Shown in pieces: positions 1 to 13,487 of a stretch of 64,000 bases of DNA. The notes beneath the pieces were generated by a model. That model saw only the letters and a program-made list of their open reading frames with translations. It searched no databases and was not told the DNA's origin. Source of the stretch: Tachypleus tridentatus (taxonomy: Eukaryota > Arthropoda > Merostomata > Xiphosura > Limulidae); assembly GCF_004210375.1 (NCBI RefSeq), contig NC_134830.1, forward strand, positions 69,852,326-69,916,325, written 5' to 3'. Position 1 is the first letter of the stretch; every line of letters begins with the position of its first letter. The translations under genes were made by a program, and so were the position numbers.

Positions 1-987
1 CTTAATACAAATAACACACACATTTGGAATCCCAAAGAATCATTCTAACGTATAGCCATGCTATGCACGCCCATCAGGTTGCACGAGAAGTTGAAACTCC
101 TTTTTATCTCGTCAGTTTCACATTTTCTATACAATAGAAAAAATCTGTAAACTGAGAAGTAAAAAACATAAAATATTCATTTGCAAATAATGAAGAATTT
201 ACACACAGTTCTAATTGAAAATAGTTAAATAACGACAGTGTTTTAGTGTAAATTAAAATATTGAGTATTTTTTAAATACCAATAATTAATTTATTTTTCT
301 ATAGTTGTTATATTTAGCACAATGCTACACAACGAACAACCTACGCTCTGTACACCGCAGGGAAACGAATCTTAAATTTCAGCGCTTTAAATCTGTAAAC
401 TTACACTGCTGAAACGCCACAGAGAGTAAGGTGGCTTTTTTACGTATCATAAAACATCTCGAAAATTTTAAAAAATGAATTTATTTTTTCCAATTTTGTG
501 CATGTGTGTTTGACAAGTGATAGCATTTCTGAATACAGTGAAGGTTAAGTGCACCTTAAATAACGGCGAAAATAGGAGGAAGCATTGGGTGTGCCCCATT
601 TTCACCATCTACGGAAGTGCCCTTTTGAATGGGTAACAGAAACGTGTGTATAATTATCGGAGAGATTATTTCAATTTCGAATTCAAGTGACACGGTTCAG
701 GTAGCAAACAGGACATCTCAGATTGTCAATACCCTCAAAATTCAAAATTTGTTCTGCCGCCTATACATTGCACTTTATAAAAATAACGTTTCAGGAGGAT
801 ATTTCAACCACTGTACTGAAACTGATGGTCATGGTTACCTGCACTATTTCCCAACAACGCCCACTGTAACAAGGTCGCGAAGGATGGCAAGGCCAATCCT
901 AGGCTACCTTTCCCAACACACAGTTATGTGGACTTCGACTTCCAGTATTAAACGTGAGCAGACAAAATACAAAAATATTGACTGGAG
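1..987. other. No recognised gene; one moderately GC-rich stretch at 780-960
   Basis: AT-rich, with a plus-strand open frame at 629-1054 that runs into the SINE at 999 and so is unlikely to be a gene as drawn. Two overlapping frames read smoothly at 780-960, but neither is recognised. Probably within KAT6 intron 2. Confidence 0.4.
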
Positions 988-998
988 CTGCCAAAGGG

Positions 999-1268
999 TT
1001 TGTTTGTTTGTTTGGAAATTTCGCACAAAGCTACTCGAGGGCTATCTGTGCTAGCCGTCCCTAATTTAGCAGTGTAAGACTAGAGGGAAGGCAGCTAGTC
1101 ATCACCACCCACCGCCAACTCTTGGGCTACTCTTTACCAACGAATAGTGGGATTGACCGTCACATTATACACCCCCACGGCTGGGAGGGCGAGCATGTTT
1201 AGCGCGACGCGGGCACGAACCCGCGACCCTCGGATTACGAGTCGCACGCCTTACGCGCTAGGCCATGC
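999..1268 (-). mobile_element. SINE family A, CpG-rich young-looking subfamily
   Basis: Full-length copy on the minus strand with tRNA-like head (GGCATGGCCTAGCGCGTAAG), central body and 3' tail ending in (AAAC)n. It is flanked by a perfect 11-bp target-site duplication CTGCCAAAGGG at 988-998 and 1269-1279. The head shares diagnostic bases with the copy at 39050-39308. Confidence 0.92.
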
Positions 1269-2420
1269 CTGCCAAAGGGAATTGAGAAATATGTTGTCAG
1301 ATATTCAGCCACGATTAACATTTCTTTGGCTGCCTTTCTTAAGATAACATTCCTGGACTTCATACATTACTGGAAGTTTGCGAACTCAGATTTTTGAGGC
1401 CTCATCAACTTTAAATTTCATCGTCCTGTTGTGTTCTATAGTTATTAAGTTTCATATTTCACAGGTTGCTTGTAATTTTATAGTTATCAGAGCAGTCTTC
1501 GATCAATATCGTATATAAACGTACAATGTTTTTGAAGAGCACAAAGTGCGAGTTTTATATGCATTACTTTCTTATATAATTGCCACTTAATGTTAAATAG
1601 CGAAAACGAAGAAATGCTCATGTCGTGCATGTGCCAAGTGTTGTTAGCGATTTATGGTAATAACCTCTCGTGTTCAATCACTTTTATCCTGGCCATACTT
1701 TTCGCTTGTGACTACAAAGTTTAGAAGCACTGACTCTGGTTTGAATTCAACCAAATGTGGTAACTTACAAGAGCAGTTTGAGTTTAAAAATTGACTTTTG
1801 AGACTTACTATTTTATTGACGATAAATGCAAGATAAGCACGATACTTTAGCAGTAAAAAGAAAAGGAAATTACTTTGTTGAACCACAGTGGTAAAGCAGT
1901 ACAAAGTGAGATTTCTTTTGGAAAATACAGAAAGTCCTCAATAGCTGCGGCTCTCGAAATTCTTTCAGCCAGGATTATAGAAAATTAAACGTCCAGACTT
2001 AGTTTTTCTTTTTATTACCTATTTTTTGCGCGCCAACTATCCCATAAGTGGGGCGGGTGTAAACCCGATTCAAGTTTATTACTCATCAGGATATCTACCA
2101 CTCCAGCCTCAAAATAAAACTCTTTTGCGTAGGATTAAAGGAAAATAATCTACGAGATCTTCGGCGTGGTAACAGTCAATTTCTGGGCAATTTATTATCT
2201 TCCTGCCATGAATATGTTTCAAATGTTTAAACCTTTATTGCGTCACGATAAATCTCAGATGAAACTAAAGGTAAAAAAGAAAGAAAAAAACCGCTTTTGC
2301 ACTGCTACAGTAAGTTCCTGTTCATCCCAACATAATCGTTAAACCTATTTAGTCTGCAAGTTGCTACACTCGTGATGACGAGAAACCTACTTGAAGTAAA
2401 AATGTATCTCAAGACGGCTG

Positions 2421-2516
2421 GTACGGGTATTAAAACTTTTATTAAAATAAAGTACAGTCTTAGGTCATCTTCAAGTTATTCTGTACTTTATTTTAATAAA
2501 AGTCTTAATACAGTAC
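2421..2516. repeat. AT-rich foldback (hairpin) with 36-37 nt arms
   Basis: The arm 2421-2457 and the inverted arm 2481-2516 can pair, with 23 inner pairs perfect, then two mismatches and one indel. The loop is 23 nt. Each arm contains TTTTATTAAAATAAAGTAC. It could be a fold-back repeat, a MITE-like relic or the hairpin end of a larger element. Confidence 0.7.
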
Positions 2517-3119
2517 CGTTCTCACTAACAGCACATTCAGATGACTTGTACTAATTTTATTCTCACGCCCTCTAACGTTAACATTATTCATAATCAACAA
2601 ATTCACAATAAATGAGCCAAGTTTCCTGCTCTACGGTAGTGAGTAACTACGATATTAAGTCTTGTACAAATGTACATAAAATCGTTGCGTCATTAGCATA
2701 ATAGCATGATTTGAATTCTTTCTACAATAAAGTAAAAACACAAGAGCCAATACAAGAATGATGAAAAAAAATCATTAAACCACCGGGATCTTGGAAAGTA
2801 ACATCTAAGGGCTACCAAAAATGTTTATTTCGCAAATAACTTTGATCCACAGTGGGAGCATTTAAACGGTAAGCACTATTAAATTGAAAGTAGAGGTTAA
2901 TCAAACTAATCGTTTCTGATCACATTTATCCAGGTACCCACATTTTGATGATGGAAATTAAGTTTGGTTAACCGAGATGCTGGTTCAACAGTGTCGTGAT
3001 TTCATTTGTTACCCACCTTTCAACATTAACTGTTTCATAAAAACAATACAGGAGACTTATGTTAACTGAATTCACATAACATAACACGGCTACTATGAGA
3101 CGCCTGTGTACCTAAATAT

Positions 3120-3180
3120 GACACACACACACAAGATCAACACAGCCACAACACACGTGTGTGTGTGTGTGTGTGTGTAC
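3120..3180. repeat. (AC)n/(GT)n microsatellite pair
   Basis: ACACACACACACAA followed by ACACACGTGTGTGTGTGTGT, partly self-complementary. Confidence 0.9.
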
Positions 3181-3825
3181 CTAAGTATAGCACATATACA
3201 CAGAAATACGTGCATGCCAGTTATAGAAAATGCACCACTTTATTTAAGAGCGCGTATTTCCACGAAAAAGAACCAAACACTTGTGACAGTTCAAGGGAAA
3301 TTTTGATTGGGAAACCTCTTAACGATACATACACATCATCCAAACAAGCAGAAACTGACACAAAGCAGTCTTCTATAACAGACAAGTTACTAGTAGAAGC
3401 CAGTATCCTGTTCGTGAAGTTAGAAAAGACAAACAACCTGTTTAAACACCATTACATAAAATATAATTAAGTATTACACAGATTACATGAAACTGACATA
3501 CAAATTGCATCCTTAACATTACTTTTTATTACTACTGCCGAGTTGGTAGCTCTTTCAAAGTTGCAGTTAAAAACAATTAAAGCAAGTATAAATGAAGCCT
3601 CACAGGTTTTTTTTTTACTTATGTTAATACGTTAATTATGTTATAGTTGAGAAGCAAAACACCAAGTACATATCCAACGCATCCAATATTTGGAGACGAC
3701 ATACTTGATGAAATGAACGCTTTACAGACATTCGCAAATCAATCTTAATAAATACTTCTTTTTGTCCGTAACGATCTTATCTAAACAGTTTGACGTCGGT
3801 TGATAATATTGAAAGCCAAAATTTT

Positions 3826-3945
3826 ACACCCGGGTGGCCAACCATACAGGACGAGCATATGTTCGTTCGGAGACGGAAATTCGAACTTGCATCCGTCAGA
3901 TCGCCAGTCGAACAACTTAATCGCCAGACCCACAACCTTGTTAAA
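3826..3945 (-). mobile_element. tRNA-derived repeat head, different family (D)
   Basis: On the minus strand GGCGATTAAGTTGTTCGACT and AAGTTCGAATTTCCG read as A-box- and B-box-like sequences about 35 nt apart. A loop GGCGATCTGACGG lies between them. No shared 3' tail is seen. A tRNA-derived repeat is the best explanation. Confidence 0.45.
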
Positions 3946-4249
3946 TTATGATTATTTTAATTTTCACACAAACTGCTTGGCAATTATCGACAACTTTAGC
4001 AAGAAATATAGTAGTCCATAAGAACAATAGATCAAAGAGGAAATAAATTACAACCTTCGAAATTTATGGTTCGGCTTGACATTACACTTTATTCTATTAA
4101 CATTTTAGTACGGGCAGCAGTGTAAAAAAATAATACATCGGAAGACCAATTATCACTTTTGCCTGGATGTTTCGAAAAGCCACAATGTTAAGTATAGTAA
4201 CATTTAAGGTCATACTCCACAACAGCTCTCAGCGGAATGACTGTAAAAC

Positions 4250-4335
4250 GCTAAAAACTGGGTTTCGATAACCGTAATGGGCAGAGCACAGACAGCCCTT
4301 TGTGTAGGTTTGTGCTTAATTACAAACGACAACAC
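4250..4335 (+). mobile_element. SINE family B, 5'-truncated or decayed
   Basis: GGGTTTCGATAACCGTAATG (B-box region) followed by GGCAGAGCACAGACAGCCC and TTTGTGCTTAATTACAAACG, the family B tail. Confidence 0.75.
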
Positions 4336-5902
4336 ACTCTACACTTAATTACAAATGTGTGTTAGTTTATATAATAGTTTTTCTTCTTGCTTGCTTCCTT
4401 GAAAAATATAAAAGTTATGTTAAGTTTAACAAAAGACTTACCAATATGTAGATTTGGGGAAATTTGAGAAACATTAATTCTTACTTAAAAGTTTATACGA
4501 CAGTTTTTTGTTGTTGTTTTCTTCAGCTGTCTTAAAACGTTTCCACTTTCCTACTGCGTTTTTATAAAAATAAAAAAACTATACGCCCTAACTTTAAAAA
4601 GAGCGTTTCTGATTACGTATATAATAAAAACCAGTGTTTCTACCATGCGTGTGTAAATGTAAATAATAATAAGTATATTCAGAGGTTGCAAAATATTTTC
4701 TTTTTGCCTGAATCATGAATTATTTATTTAACTGACTGTGCTAGCAGTGATTATCAGTTACTCTACGAGATGTCTGCCCACCCCTGTTCCTCACCTCACA
4801 GAAACATGTATACCAACATGACTTATTTACGACACATTGTGTGATGCTGTCTCATTCCTTGTAAAACCACAAGCAGATATCCAATACGTACTAAAAAACC
4901 AAAATGACTAGTTTTACACCGAAATTCCACTGAAAGAGGTTACTAATAAATGCCTCAGTACCGTCCCTTCTCAGCATTTAATAATTACACCAGCATTGCC
5001 AACATACAGGAATCCTATACACTTTTAAAAAATCTTATTTCTATAGGATATTACAAGTTTTTATGGTGCTTGGTATTTCATATAAAATTAAGCTCGTTTT
5101 CGCATCTTCCACGTACCGGAGCACCCCCAACCCCTCCCGACTTTACTCTTTAAAGGCCAACTCAGTAAGTATATTTGTCTATTGAACAGTTAAACACACA
5201 CACACACAAAAAAAACAACAACAACATAATGAATACTTATTCAAGGTTAAAATGACGTTCGAACCATCTGCCTATGGAGAAGAAAGCATGAAACAACCGG
5301 GCGAGAAACAGAAAAGACATTATTAATAGACAAAGTATAATACGATGTACAATTACAAATACACGATTTACCTTGCAGATGCTGCAACTTTAAGGTTAAA
5401 AAGAACACGATAATCTGAAACATTTGATCAAACACATTTTAATCATAATGAACGAGTAGCCTGGAGTGATCTCATGAATTATCATCTTTAATCCATTTCA
5501 CTTAATACAGCAAAATATTGCACTAACGTGCAACAAAATCGATATGTTATTCAGGTTTTAACTGTTTTATTCTACATGTTAAAAATATACTACGAAAAAA
5601 AAACTAAAATGAATCACTACGCACGTTTCAAAGTATAATAATACATCTTAAATAAAAAATATACATTGTTTTATTTAACAGGTTTGTTTTCATACAGTCA
5701 CAAAATAAAATACTCACGGTCTATATGACTACTGGAGTTTCTTATAAAATTTATAACGATTGACATATTTAAACTTTTATTAAATATGCAGGGGCTGTTA
5801 GTAAAGCTCCTACCCCTTTAATATTTATAGTGTTGAAGATGCAAGATACATATGAAGAATCGTTATTTACATTTTCATAATATTCGAACACTAATACTTA
5901 AT
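4336..5902. other. Nothing recognised
   Basis: AT-rich. Only short simple runs such as (AC)n near 5196-5206. Open frames at 4950-5153 (+) and 5247-5435 (-) lack any family signal. Confidence 0.5.
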
Positions 5903-6178
5903 GGCCCGACATGGACAGATGGTTAAGGCCAGGTACTGAACTCGAAATCTGATGATTGCGGATTCGAATCCCCGTCTCACCAAACATGTTCGCTCTTCCA
6001 GTCGTGGGGACGTTATAATGTGACGGTTAATCCCACTATTCGTTGGTAAAAGAGTAGCCCAAGAGTTGGCGGTAAGTGGTGATGACTAGCTGCCTTCCCT
6101 CTAGTCTTACAATGCTAAATTACGGACGTCTAGCGCAGGTAGCTCTGGTGTAGCTTTGCACAAAATTCAAACCAAACT
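5903..6178 (+). mobile_element. SINE family A
   Basis: Full-length, starting GGCCCGACATGGACAGATGG and ending in AAATTCAAACCAAAC. The anticodon-arm part of the head carries a small insertion relative to other copies. No clear target-site duplication. Confidence 0.9.
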
Positions 6179-7309
6179 ATTACTTTATTATGTTACTATC
6201 ACCTGGAATGGGAAGTTTACTTGGGATTCATGAAATGTAATAACAAATAGACAATTAACAAGCAAAAACGTTGAAACAAAAGGAGACAGTCGATGCCAAT
6301 AACAGAGTTTAAAATACGAAACTGGTTTTGTACGTAGCAGATGTTGCTTTCACGTTTATCAGGTTATTCATATTGCAAATGTAATACAAAATTTTAAAAA
6401 AGTGAAACAGTTACAATGATAAAAAAATACACCTTTCAAAAACGTTTCGCAACTGTTAACTTGATGGTGACTAAATATTGGTTTCTGAATTATGCATTTT
6501 TTTCTATACTATTTTACCTACGAAACTATAAAGTTTCGTAGAGTGTGGGATACCTCCAACATTTATAAACTATCTTCTGTATCCATACATTTTTATTCCC
6601 TTTCTTTAAGTAGTATTTTACGCAAAATATCATATATGAATATCACATCTTCACATTAACCTGTCATCGAGTTATCAAACATCTAAAAATAAAAATGGCA
6701 AAACCTTCAATAAGTATTAAAATCTATATAGACAACAATAACGGTACCATACATCAGTTTCTACAGCGAGAAGATTTAACATGATTTTATATGCATATTG
6801 CATGCCAGAAACTACATATAATCATACAATAATTACGAAATGAAGCGATATCGATGTATTTATAGGTTTAAAGCTAATTTGATAATATAACATGGATCGT
6901 AATTATGTGGTTTAAGGTTATGTAAGTACCAATAGAAACTGCTAGAACAATGAGGGATAATTGTCACGAATGCCACAATTACCGTATTACACTTCAACAG
7001 TTGGACGATCAATTAGGCGGTTCTCTAACCATGTGGTGAGTGTAATATACCCAAAGGCAAGAATAAATAAAAAAAAATCAATGAGGACAATTTATATTTA
7101 TATATGAGGAAATAAGAACAGCAAGCTCATACGTCCTTCATTCTGGTCATATTAACGCTCGTATAAAATATAACATTCACATAATCTCTCGCTAATATAG
7201 AATGGTGTCTACTATTTTCAATTTGAACAGAACCTGACGCGACACATGAACCAAACGGCTAGCTCAGAGAAACTCAAGACTAATTATAAATAATCAACTA
7301 AAGGGATGG

Positions 7310-7385
7310 CGGTAACATGGCGCGAACCACGGAACGTCAGACATACAGCCCGACACGCGAACCATTGATCCGCGCCTGACCCGTT
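7310..7385 (-). repeat. Possible tRNA-derived repeat head in a GC-rich patch
   Basis: The minus strand reads GGCGCGGATCAATGGTTCGC, then GTCTGACGTTCCGTGGTTCG, which resembles the spacing of tRNA A and B boxes. It is GC- and CpG-rich against AT-rich flanks. Weakly supported. Confidence 0.3.
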
Positions 7386-8234
7386 CTCTTTATACAGTAA
7401 TTCAGAATAATTAAACACGCACGTATGTTATGTTGGAAAAACCTTCTGTGTTAAATACACGTATAATCACAAATAAATCTTGTGTTTTTCAAAACTGTTC
7501 TATACTTTATTATTGAAATTCGCAAGAAAAAGTAAACAACCTAATAATTTTCATATATTTCGCTACTTCAGTCAATACGACACGCATATTTAACAGAGTG
7601 AATAAATATTTTAGCAGGAACAAATACATTCTAATTGTGACATTACTGATTATCTATCTACAGAACGTCCACGCTATCTCACTTGAGTGAAGCTAAAAGT
7701 GACCATGTCAACAGCAAACTGATCACACCTATTGTGCAGAAAAACAAAGATAACGAATATCAATCAGTCCTGGACGATTTTCAATACATTGTTATTGCAA
7801 ATGTTCGAGTTATTTTTATGCTGCACTATAAATACAATAATATACATTATATTTTAATATCTCTCTCTAAAAAAAAACCATACAAAACAAACAAAAAAAT
7901 TAGAAAACGAATAAGCTTGTATGGCCCATATTCCTAAAACAAACCACCAGATCGTAGACAGGCATAAGGAATACATATCTGGGCCATAATATACAACCAA
8001 GTCTACTGAAAATATACTGAATAGCGATAGAAACTAGCTTATTTTAAACAACTTTTTCTTTATGTAATATATGTAGGAAGATTTCTATTCAACCATCCCC
8101 AATTTAAGGTGATATACAAGAGGAAAAGCAGGTCTTCAACAGAACTCGCCGCCAACTTTTGAGATACTCTGATCGAAAAATGTGATTTGAATGTCTTTCT
8201 TAACAGTGTACCCATGGCACCAAATTGGAGGAAA

Positions 8235-8272
8235 GGTTTATTTGTGTGCGTGTGTGTTCGCGCGCGCGCGTG
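8235..8272. repeat. (GT)n/(CG)n simple repeat
   Basis: Mixed run GTGTGCGTGTGTG and CGCGCGCGCG, an unusually CpG-dense spot for this window. Confidence 0.8.
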
Positions 8273-8676
8273 GTAGCCGGCAACGAGCCATGAACGCTCA
8301 AACTCGCAAGCCCAGGAACGTTAACCATTATAAAGCGGTTACGTGACACAAAACTCTACTGTTCCAGTACGGATCGGTATTTTATTTACTTCTAATCTAA
8401 CACCTCTTGCATCATGAAAATTTTATCCTCGTATTTATGATACTAAATATACATATCTAACTGTTAATGTATTTTCTGAAAACGTCTTGGCACTTTTGAA
8501 CCCTAAAAGTGCTGGTGAGAATTTAATTGTTACCATTACCATTGTGACAAGGGTTTACAAACATTGTGTACAGAATTTAACAGAACATTTAACCCGACAT
8601 TACACAGACGAAAAAGTGATGTTATTATATTACATTCCGAAACCAACAGTACGTTCTTTCTCCTTTCTTTCTCTAG

Positions 8677-8943
8677 GGCCCGGCATGGCCACGTGGTTAA
8701 GGCGTTCGACTCGTAATCCGAGGATCGCGGGTTCGAATCCTGATCGCACCAAACATGCTCGCCCTTTCAGCAGTGGGGGCGTTATAATGTAACGGTTAAT
8801 CCCACTATTCGTTGATAAAAGAGTAGCCCAAGAGTTGGCGGTGGGTGGTGATGACTACCTGCCTTCTCTCTAGTTTTACACTGTTAAATTAGGAACGGCT
8901 AGCAGATAGCCCTCAAGTAGCTTTGCGCGAAATTCAAAACAAA
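8677..8943 (+). mobile_element. SINE family A with 12-bp target-site duplication
   Basis: Full-length copy with well-kept head (ACTCGTAATCCGAGGATCGC) and tail, flanked by CCTTTCTTTCTC at 8662-8673 and 8944-8955. Confidence 0.92.
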
Positions 8944-8955
8944 CCTTTCTTTCTC

Positions 8956-9607
8956 AAAAGATTTTTCGATCACACCACCAAATTTTCTTCAACCACAATG
9001 TTTAATACATTCCCATGTAAAGAATAGCAATAATTATGAATTGTGAAAACCTACAACCGTAACCTTACAAATATGTAGCTTTCAAAAATAAGATAAAAAA
9101 CAAAACTACTGACAAGAGAGAGAGGGTTGATGTTGATTTCTGTAAAAATCTTTTATATAACATCGATTAACAGGGTAACATTACTTAAATAGTACTTTAT
9201 TTTCCTATAGAATCTGTTAATTATAAAACGAATCCTTGTCTTTATTGATAACAAAACCATTCGCAAAGAAGTGGAAAATAATGACGACCAATTATATATG
9301 CTGTTTCACTATTTACCGTTATAAAAACCATGGTAATATTTGCTACATTATTAATTAGTTTTCAGCTTACATTGTTTGTCTGTGGAGAATTAACAATTAA
9401 AATATAATGAAATACACAACCCACTGTTTTGTGATTTTACACAAGTTACATCTAAGTCCTTTATTCAGAATTATAATGAAACGTTTTTCAATAACAATTA
9501 TATCCAGACACAATTTAGAGATGAATACATAGGTTTTTACTGCAAATGGAATACAAATACACATACGTTTCCTACACAAGTAGCCACAGAGAATACTTCA
9601 TTGTTTT
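8956..9607. other. Nothing recognised
   Basis: AT-rich between two SINEs. Confidence 0.5.
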
Positions 9608-9732
9608 TATTTGTTTCACAGTCGACCACAAAAACTACACAATGGGCTATCTGTGCTCTGCCCACCACGAGTATCGAAACCCGGTTGCTAGCGTAGAAAA
9701 TCCGTAGACATACCGCTGTGCCACCGGGTGGC
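9608..9732 (-). mobile_element. SINE family B
   Basis: Minus-strand copy: GCCACCCGGTGGCACAGCGG head, GGGTTTCGATACTCG B box and GCAGAGCACAGATAGCCC tail. It marks the left edge of a SINE-free stretch reaching 23046. Confidence 0.88.
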
Positions 9733-9744
9733 ATATCTTTATTA

Positions 9745-12700
9745 ACAAAACGTACTTCTCAATAACGTACATTGTCATACAAACCAAACATTTGTATGCG
9801 ATTACAATATCAATAAAACCTTTTATAAATACGTTTATTTTTAAGTAAAACGAGTGTTAAGAACAGTAACAACGTCATTCTTTGTCCAGATTTAAACAAT
9901 TCTCGAACTTAATGATTTTCCAATAAAGGATTACTATAAGAAATGATATAAACTACACAGTGCTCTTCTCCACACAAGTGCTCATTCAGTTCTAAAAAGT
10001 ACTCCATATTTTTAAATTTAAATTAATAAAACATTTAAAAGTTAAATATTATCTATTTCAATAAATTATTTTTTATAGATTTATTCAGTTTTATCTAATA
10101 TTGATGAATTTGCAATTAAATATACACGGCGGGAAAAAACAACCTTATTAAACCTCACAGTAATATTAACAATGAATTGATAGTACTTTGAGGTTGTTCA
10201 CCCTTCGCTGTCAAATTAGTTCCAAACTTAACAACCCGGTCACTTTATTTATTAAAAACCACTCGCTAATACTAACGACATTACATATTTGGGTCAATAA
10301 CCCTCTTTTACCAGATCGTGCTAAAGATAATTGGCCTACTTTCTGACCAGACAAGAAGTATGTGTACAACGACAAGTTTTACTTCATGACATCAGACATA
10401 CGCGAGTAAATCGATGTAAACAGAAATGAGTGTAATCCAGATTAACATTAATTATACGGTATAAAGTAATAAAAATAAACTGTTGTTAGGTACACAGTTT
10501 TTTTTCCCCAAATGATTTGTTTCATCAAAAAGGAATAGGCTGCTGTGTAAGAACCACGAAGGTTATGCTATTTTCTGTACCACACAGATGGAAGAAATAA
10601 GCAAAAACCACCACCTGCTTCTTTCTTTTTGTTTAACGTGAGAATATTCTTTGTCGTACAAAGACGGGTAATCTAATTTCACCGCTTCTTGGTGTCCAAA
10701 TTGGTTCTGTAAACCAGTTTAAGACGAAAGCGGGCCGATGAGATTCGTATGGAAAAGAAATACGAAATGATTAAATGCAATCTCTGATCAACTCCAAGAT
10801 AAAAATCTTATCAGCTGTTATATAAACATGTTAAAACGTTTTCTGAGGAATTATTGGAACGCGTAGTGTTACAGGACTGTTGAATTTAAGAATTTCAATA
10901 CGATGCAGCTAACGTTGGTAAAGAGTCATTTCTATATCATTGTTTTTATGACGCGAATTACATAAGATTTAAACAATATATAGATCTTTCCTGTAAATTT
11001 TAATTGAGATCTAGCATGTTTCTGCTGCTAAAAATTTTAACAGAATACAACAGTAAACGAATATTAAAAAAAAAAGAAAACTGCGTTAAGTGATAAGTAG
11101 TTTCAAAGTCTGTTGCGACATTAAATTTAAACATGGAAATCAATGGATGCTTTAAGTTTCCTTCAATCATACCAAAAGGTTTTTAAGAAACTGTAGTTAA
11201 AAATAAATAATTATTAAAAATTTATTAAGAAACAAAACTATTAATTTATAATTCACGAGGGAACAAGAGAGAGTCGCAAAGAACATTCTAAAAAGGTCTT
11301 TCTTCAGTTTTAACTGTCACTACTGTTGTGGCTATAATCTACAGTTTGTTTCGACCACAGTAAGAACCAGGATCGGTAAACAGGAGCAGTTAAGTGATAA
11401 TCAACAGATGGCAAGCAACTATCATCCGATATCCACACAGTAGAAAGCCTGTGGGGAGGTATCGGAAGTTCGAGTTGAATGAACACCAAAGCAGTAGTAT
11501 TAGCTCAAGTTTAAAAAGACCTAATCCCTCAGGCTTTGACAGCTGGTGTGCTGCAAACATTCAGAAGTATCGCTTTAAAAAAACAAGAACAATAAATCAG
11601 CCCCTTTATTACCATATAGTGGACATTTGATTTTATATGACCAGTCGCAATCCGCAAAACATTTTCGGTAGTTTTTAAGCCTGTCTTTCCCTTGAATTTT
11701 CCTTATTCTATCATTTTAGTTCATGGCATTTAGGCTAAGCATTTTTTTGCAAGCATTTATGTGTTAATTGATGAATCCTAGGCTATTTTTAAAAATCTTA
11801 CTCTGTCAGGCAAACCACACTTACGTACAGGTAATTAATGCATGTAAAGCACACAAGAAGTAATTGTATATATAATAGTGTATACAGTACGAAACAGTTA
11901 TGTGGGTTCAGTGTATGATTGTTTCTAAGAGTTGAAATAAACTCACAAAAACGAAGATTTAGTACAAGAAAAGAAGCGAAAAATGTATTTATAGCAATCT
12001 ATAAAACGAACCAGTGTTAAGTTATTGCAAAGTAAAGTAAATGTAAAGTTGTAATAAAAACAAACATAGCTAAATATGCTGAAACGTTTGAATGCGTGTT
12101 AGAAAGTGATAAAGATGTGGTTTGAAATAAACTGTATACGCATTTCAGACCTAAATAAGTTGAGAAAGTCCACATAAATTATATTTAATGTAATAATTAA
12201 TTGTCAAGGAAATTACACGCGAGTTAAGTAGTTTGTATGAAGTACTTTGTAAATAAAAATCTACAACTGAAATGAAAGCCAGTCGTTACTTGATTATTCC
12301 CATCATGTACAAACTCGTTACACTAAAACCGTTTAAAGATTCGATTAAGCAAAAAAAAAAAAAAAAGTCAGGTGATTCTGAATGGAAAAGTCAATATGTA
12401 ATCCAGACTTCATCTAAGGCTTTCTAATGATATGTTGTCGAAAAATATGAGTAAAAAGTTTTGGACAGATAAATGCAAGTGTATTATTTATACAAACATA
12501 CAAAAATAAATACTGATTAATCCATCACTGACATATTCCTTTTTTTTTTTTTCTTTTTTTACTAATTTCAATACAATTTGATTACCATTCAATAAATCAA
12601 ACAAAATTAACTGAAGAAAGTTTTTGTGGTTATTATTCTGTTAACGAAAGAAACAAGAAATACTTGTAACTGTGTTTTTTCCAAGAGTTAAAAAAAAATA

Positions 12701-13487
12701 ACTAAATGAAGTTCAAATAAATGTTAAAACCTTCATATTTAAATTTATTATGCGAGAAAAACAAGAAACAGCAGCTCATCAGAAATTGTTATAAAACACC
12801 TAAAATCAAAATATTTTTAAACACAATTTATAATTATTCACATTAAACTTACAGAACAAAAAAGTTAAAATTCCAATAACAATTAATTTTCATATTTTTC
12901 TACTTGTATAACTAATGTATACTTGCATAAACTATGGCAATTATTCATGTAGATAGGTTTATTTTCAAAAGCTGGATACTGTAATGATATAATAATATAC
13001 ATAGCTGCATTTACTAATACCTGAGCTGTTATACACACAATTAAATGTTTTTAAGTCCTATAGTATCCTCAGCTGTTATTGCACACAATTGAATAATCAT
13101 TGCAAAGAAAAATAAAACATACATAACATTTCAAAACATATTAACAAACAGTAATAACACCAAAAGCCAAACTAACCATTTGTCTCACAGAAACTATTAA
13201 CTTAATTATAAAATAAATTTTTTGAAAACAAAGCTAATTCATCACACTTTAAAACTATTTTGTAACTACTTTTTTAACCACAAAAACAGAATGTTATTCA
13301 CCAAATACAAATTAGTTTGTCAGAAGATAAAACTACAATTTCACAACCAGATAGACTTTAGTTTCAGTCAGATATCATTACAAGGTTTTACTACATCTGT
13401 ATAATTGCTACACTTAAACTACAAAAGCCCATATGGTTTAAAAATAAAATATATACACACACATATTATTGAAATATATTTTGTTAC
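9745..13487 (-). other. KAT6 intron 2, proximal part; no exon recognised
   Basis: AT-rich sequence downstream of the second coding exon. I searched the minus strand by eye for the Cys/His-rich double-PHD exon expected next and found none. Homopolymer runs lie at 12351-12366 (A) and 12541-12560 (T). No SINE copies are seen. A plus-strand open frame at 11394-11630 has no recognisable features. Confidence 0.5.

Larger units (their letters stand above)
1280..3825. other. Mostly featureless AT-rich DNA
   Basis: Apart from the foldback at 2421-2516 and the dinucleotide repeat at 3120-3180, no exon, RNA gene or element was recognised. Confidence 0.5.
6179..8660. other. Nothing recognised apart from two GC-rich patches
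   Basis: AT-rich except the tRNA-like patch (7310-7385) and 8235-8340, where a simple repeat is followed by a GC-richer stretch. Confidence 0.45.

Noticed and set aside
629..1054. Longest plus-strand open frame at the left end (141 codons)
   Set aside because: Its last third is the antisense of a SINE, codon use is unremarkable and no family motif was seen, so it is not called as a gene.
3120..3306. Valine/cysteine-rich open frames over the (GT)n repeat
   Set aside because: Product of a microsatellite, not a gene.
8677..8760. tRNA-like heads of family A SINEs as real tRNA genes (loop reading CTCGTAA, threonine-like)
   Set aside because: Stems pair poorly, and the same sequence recurs with a fixed body, 3' tail and target-site duplications, as expected of a SINE.
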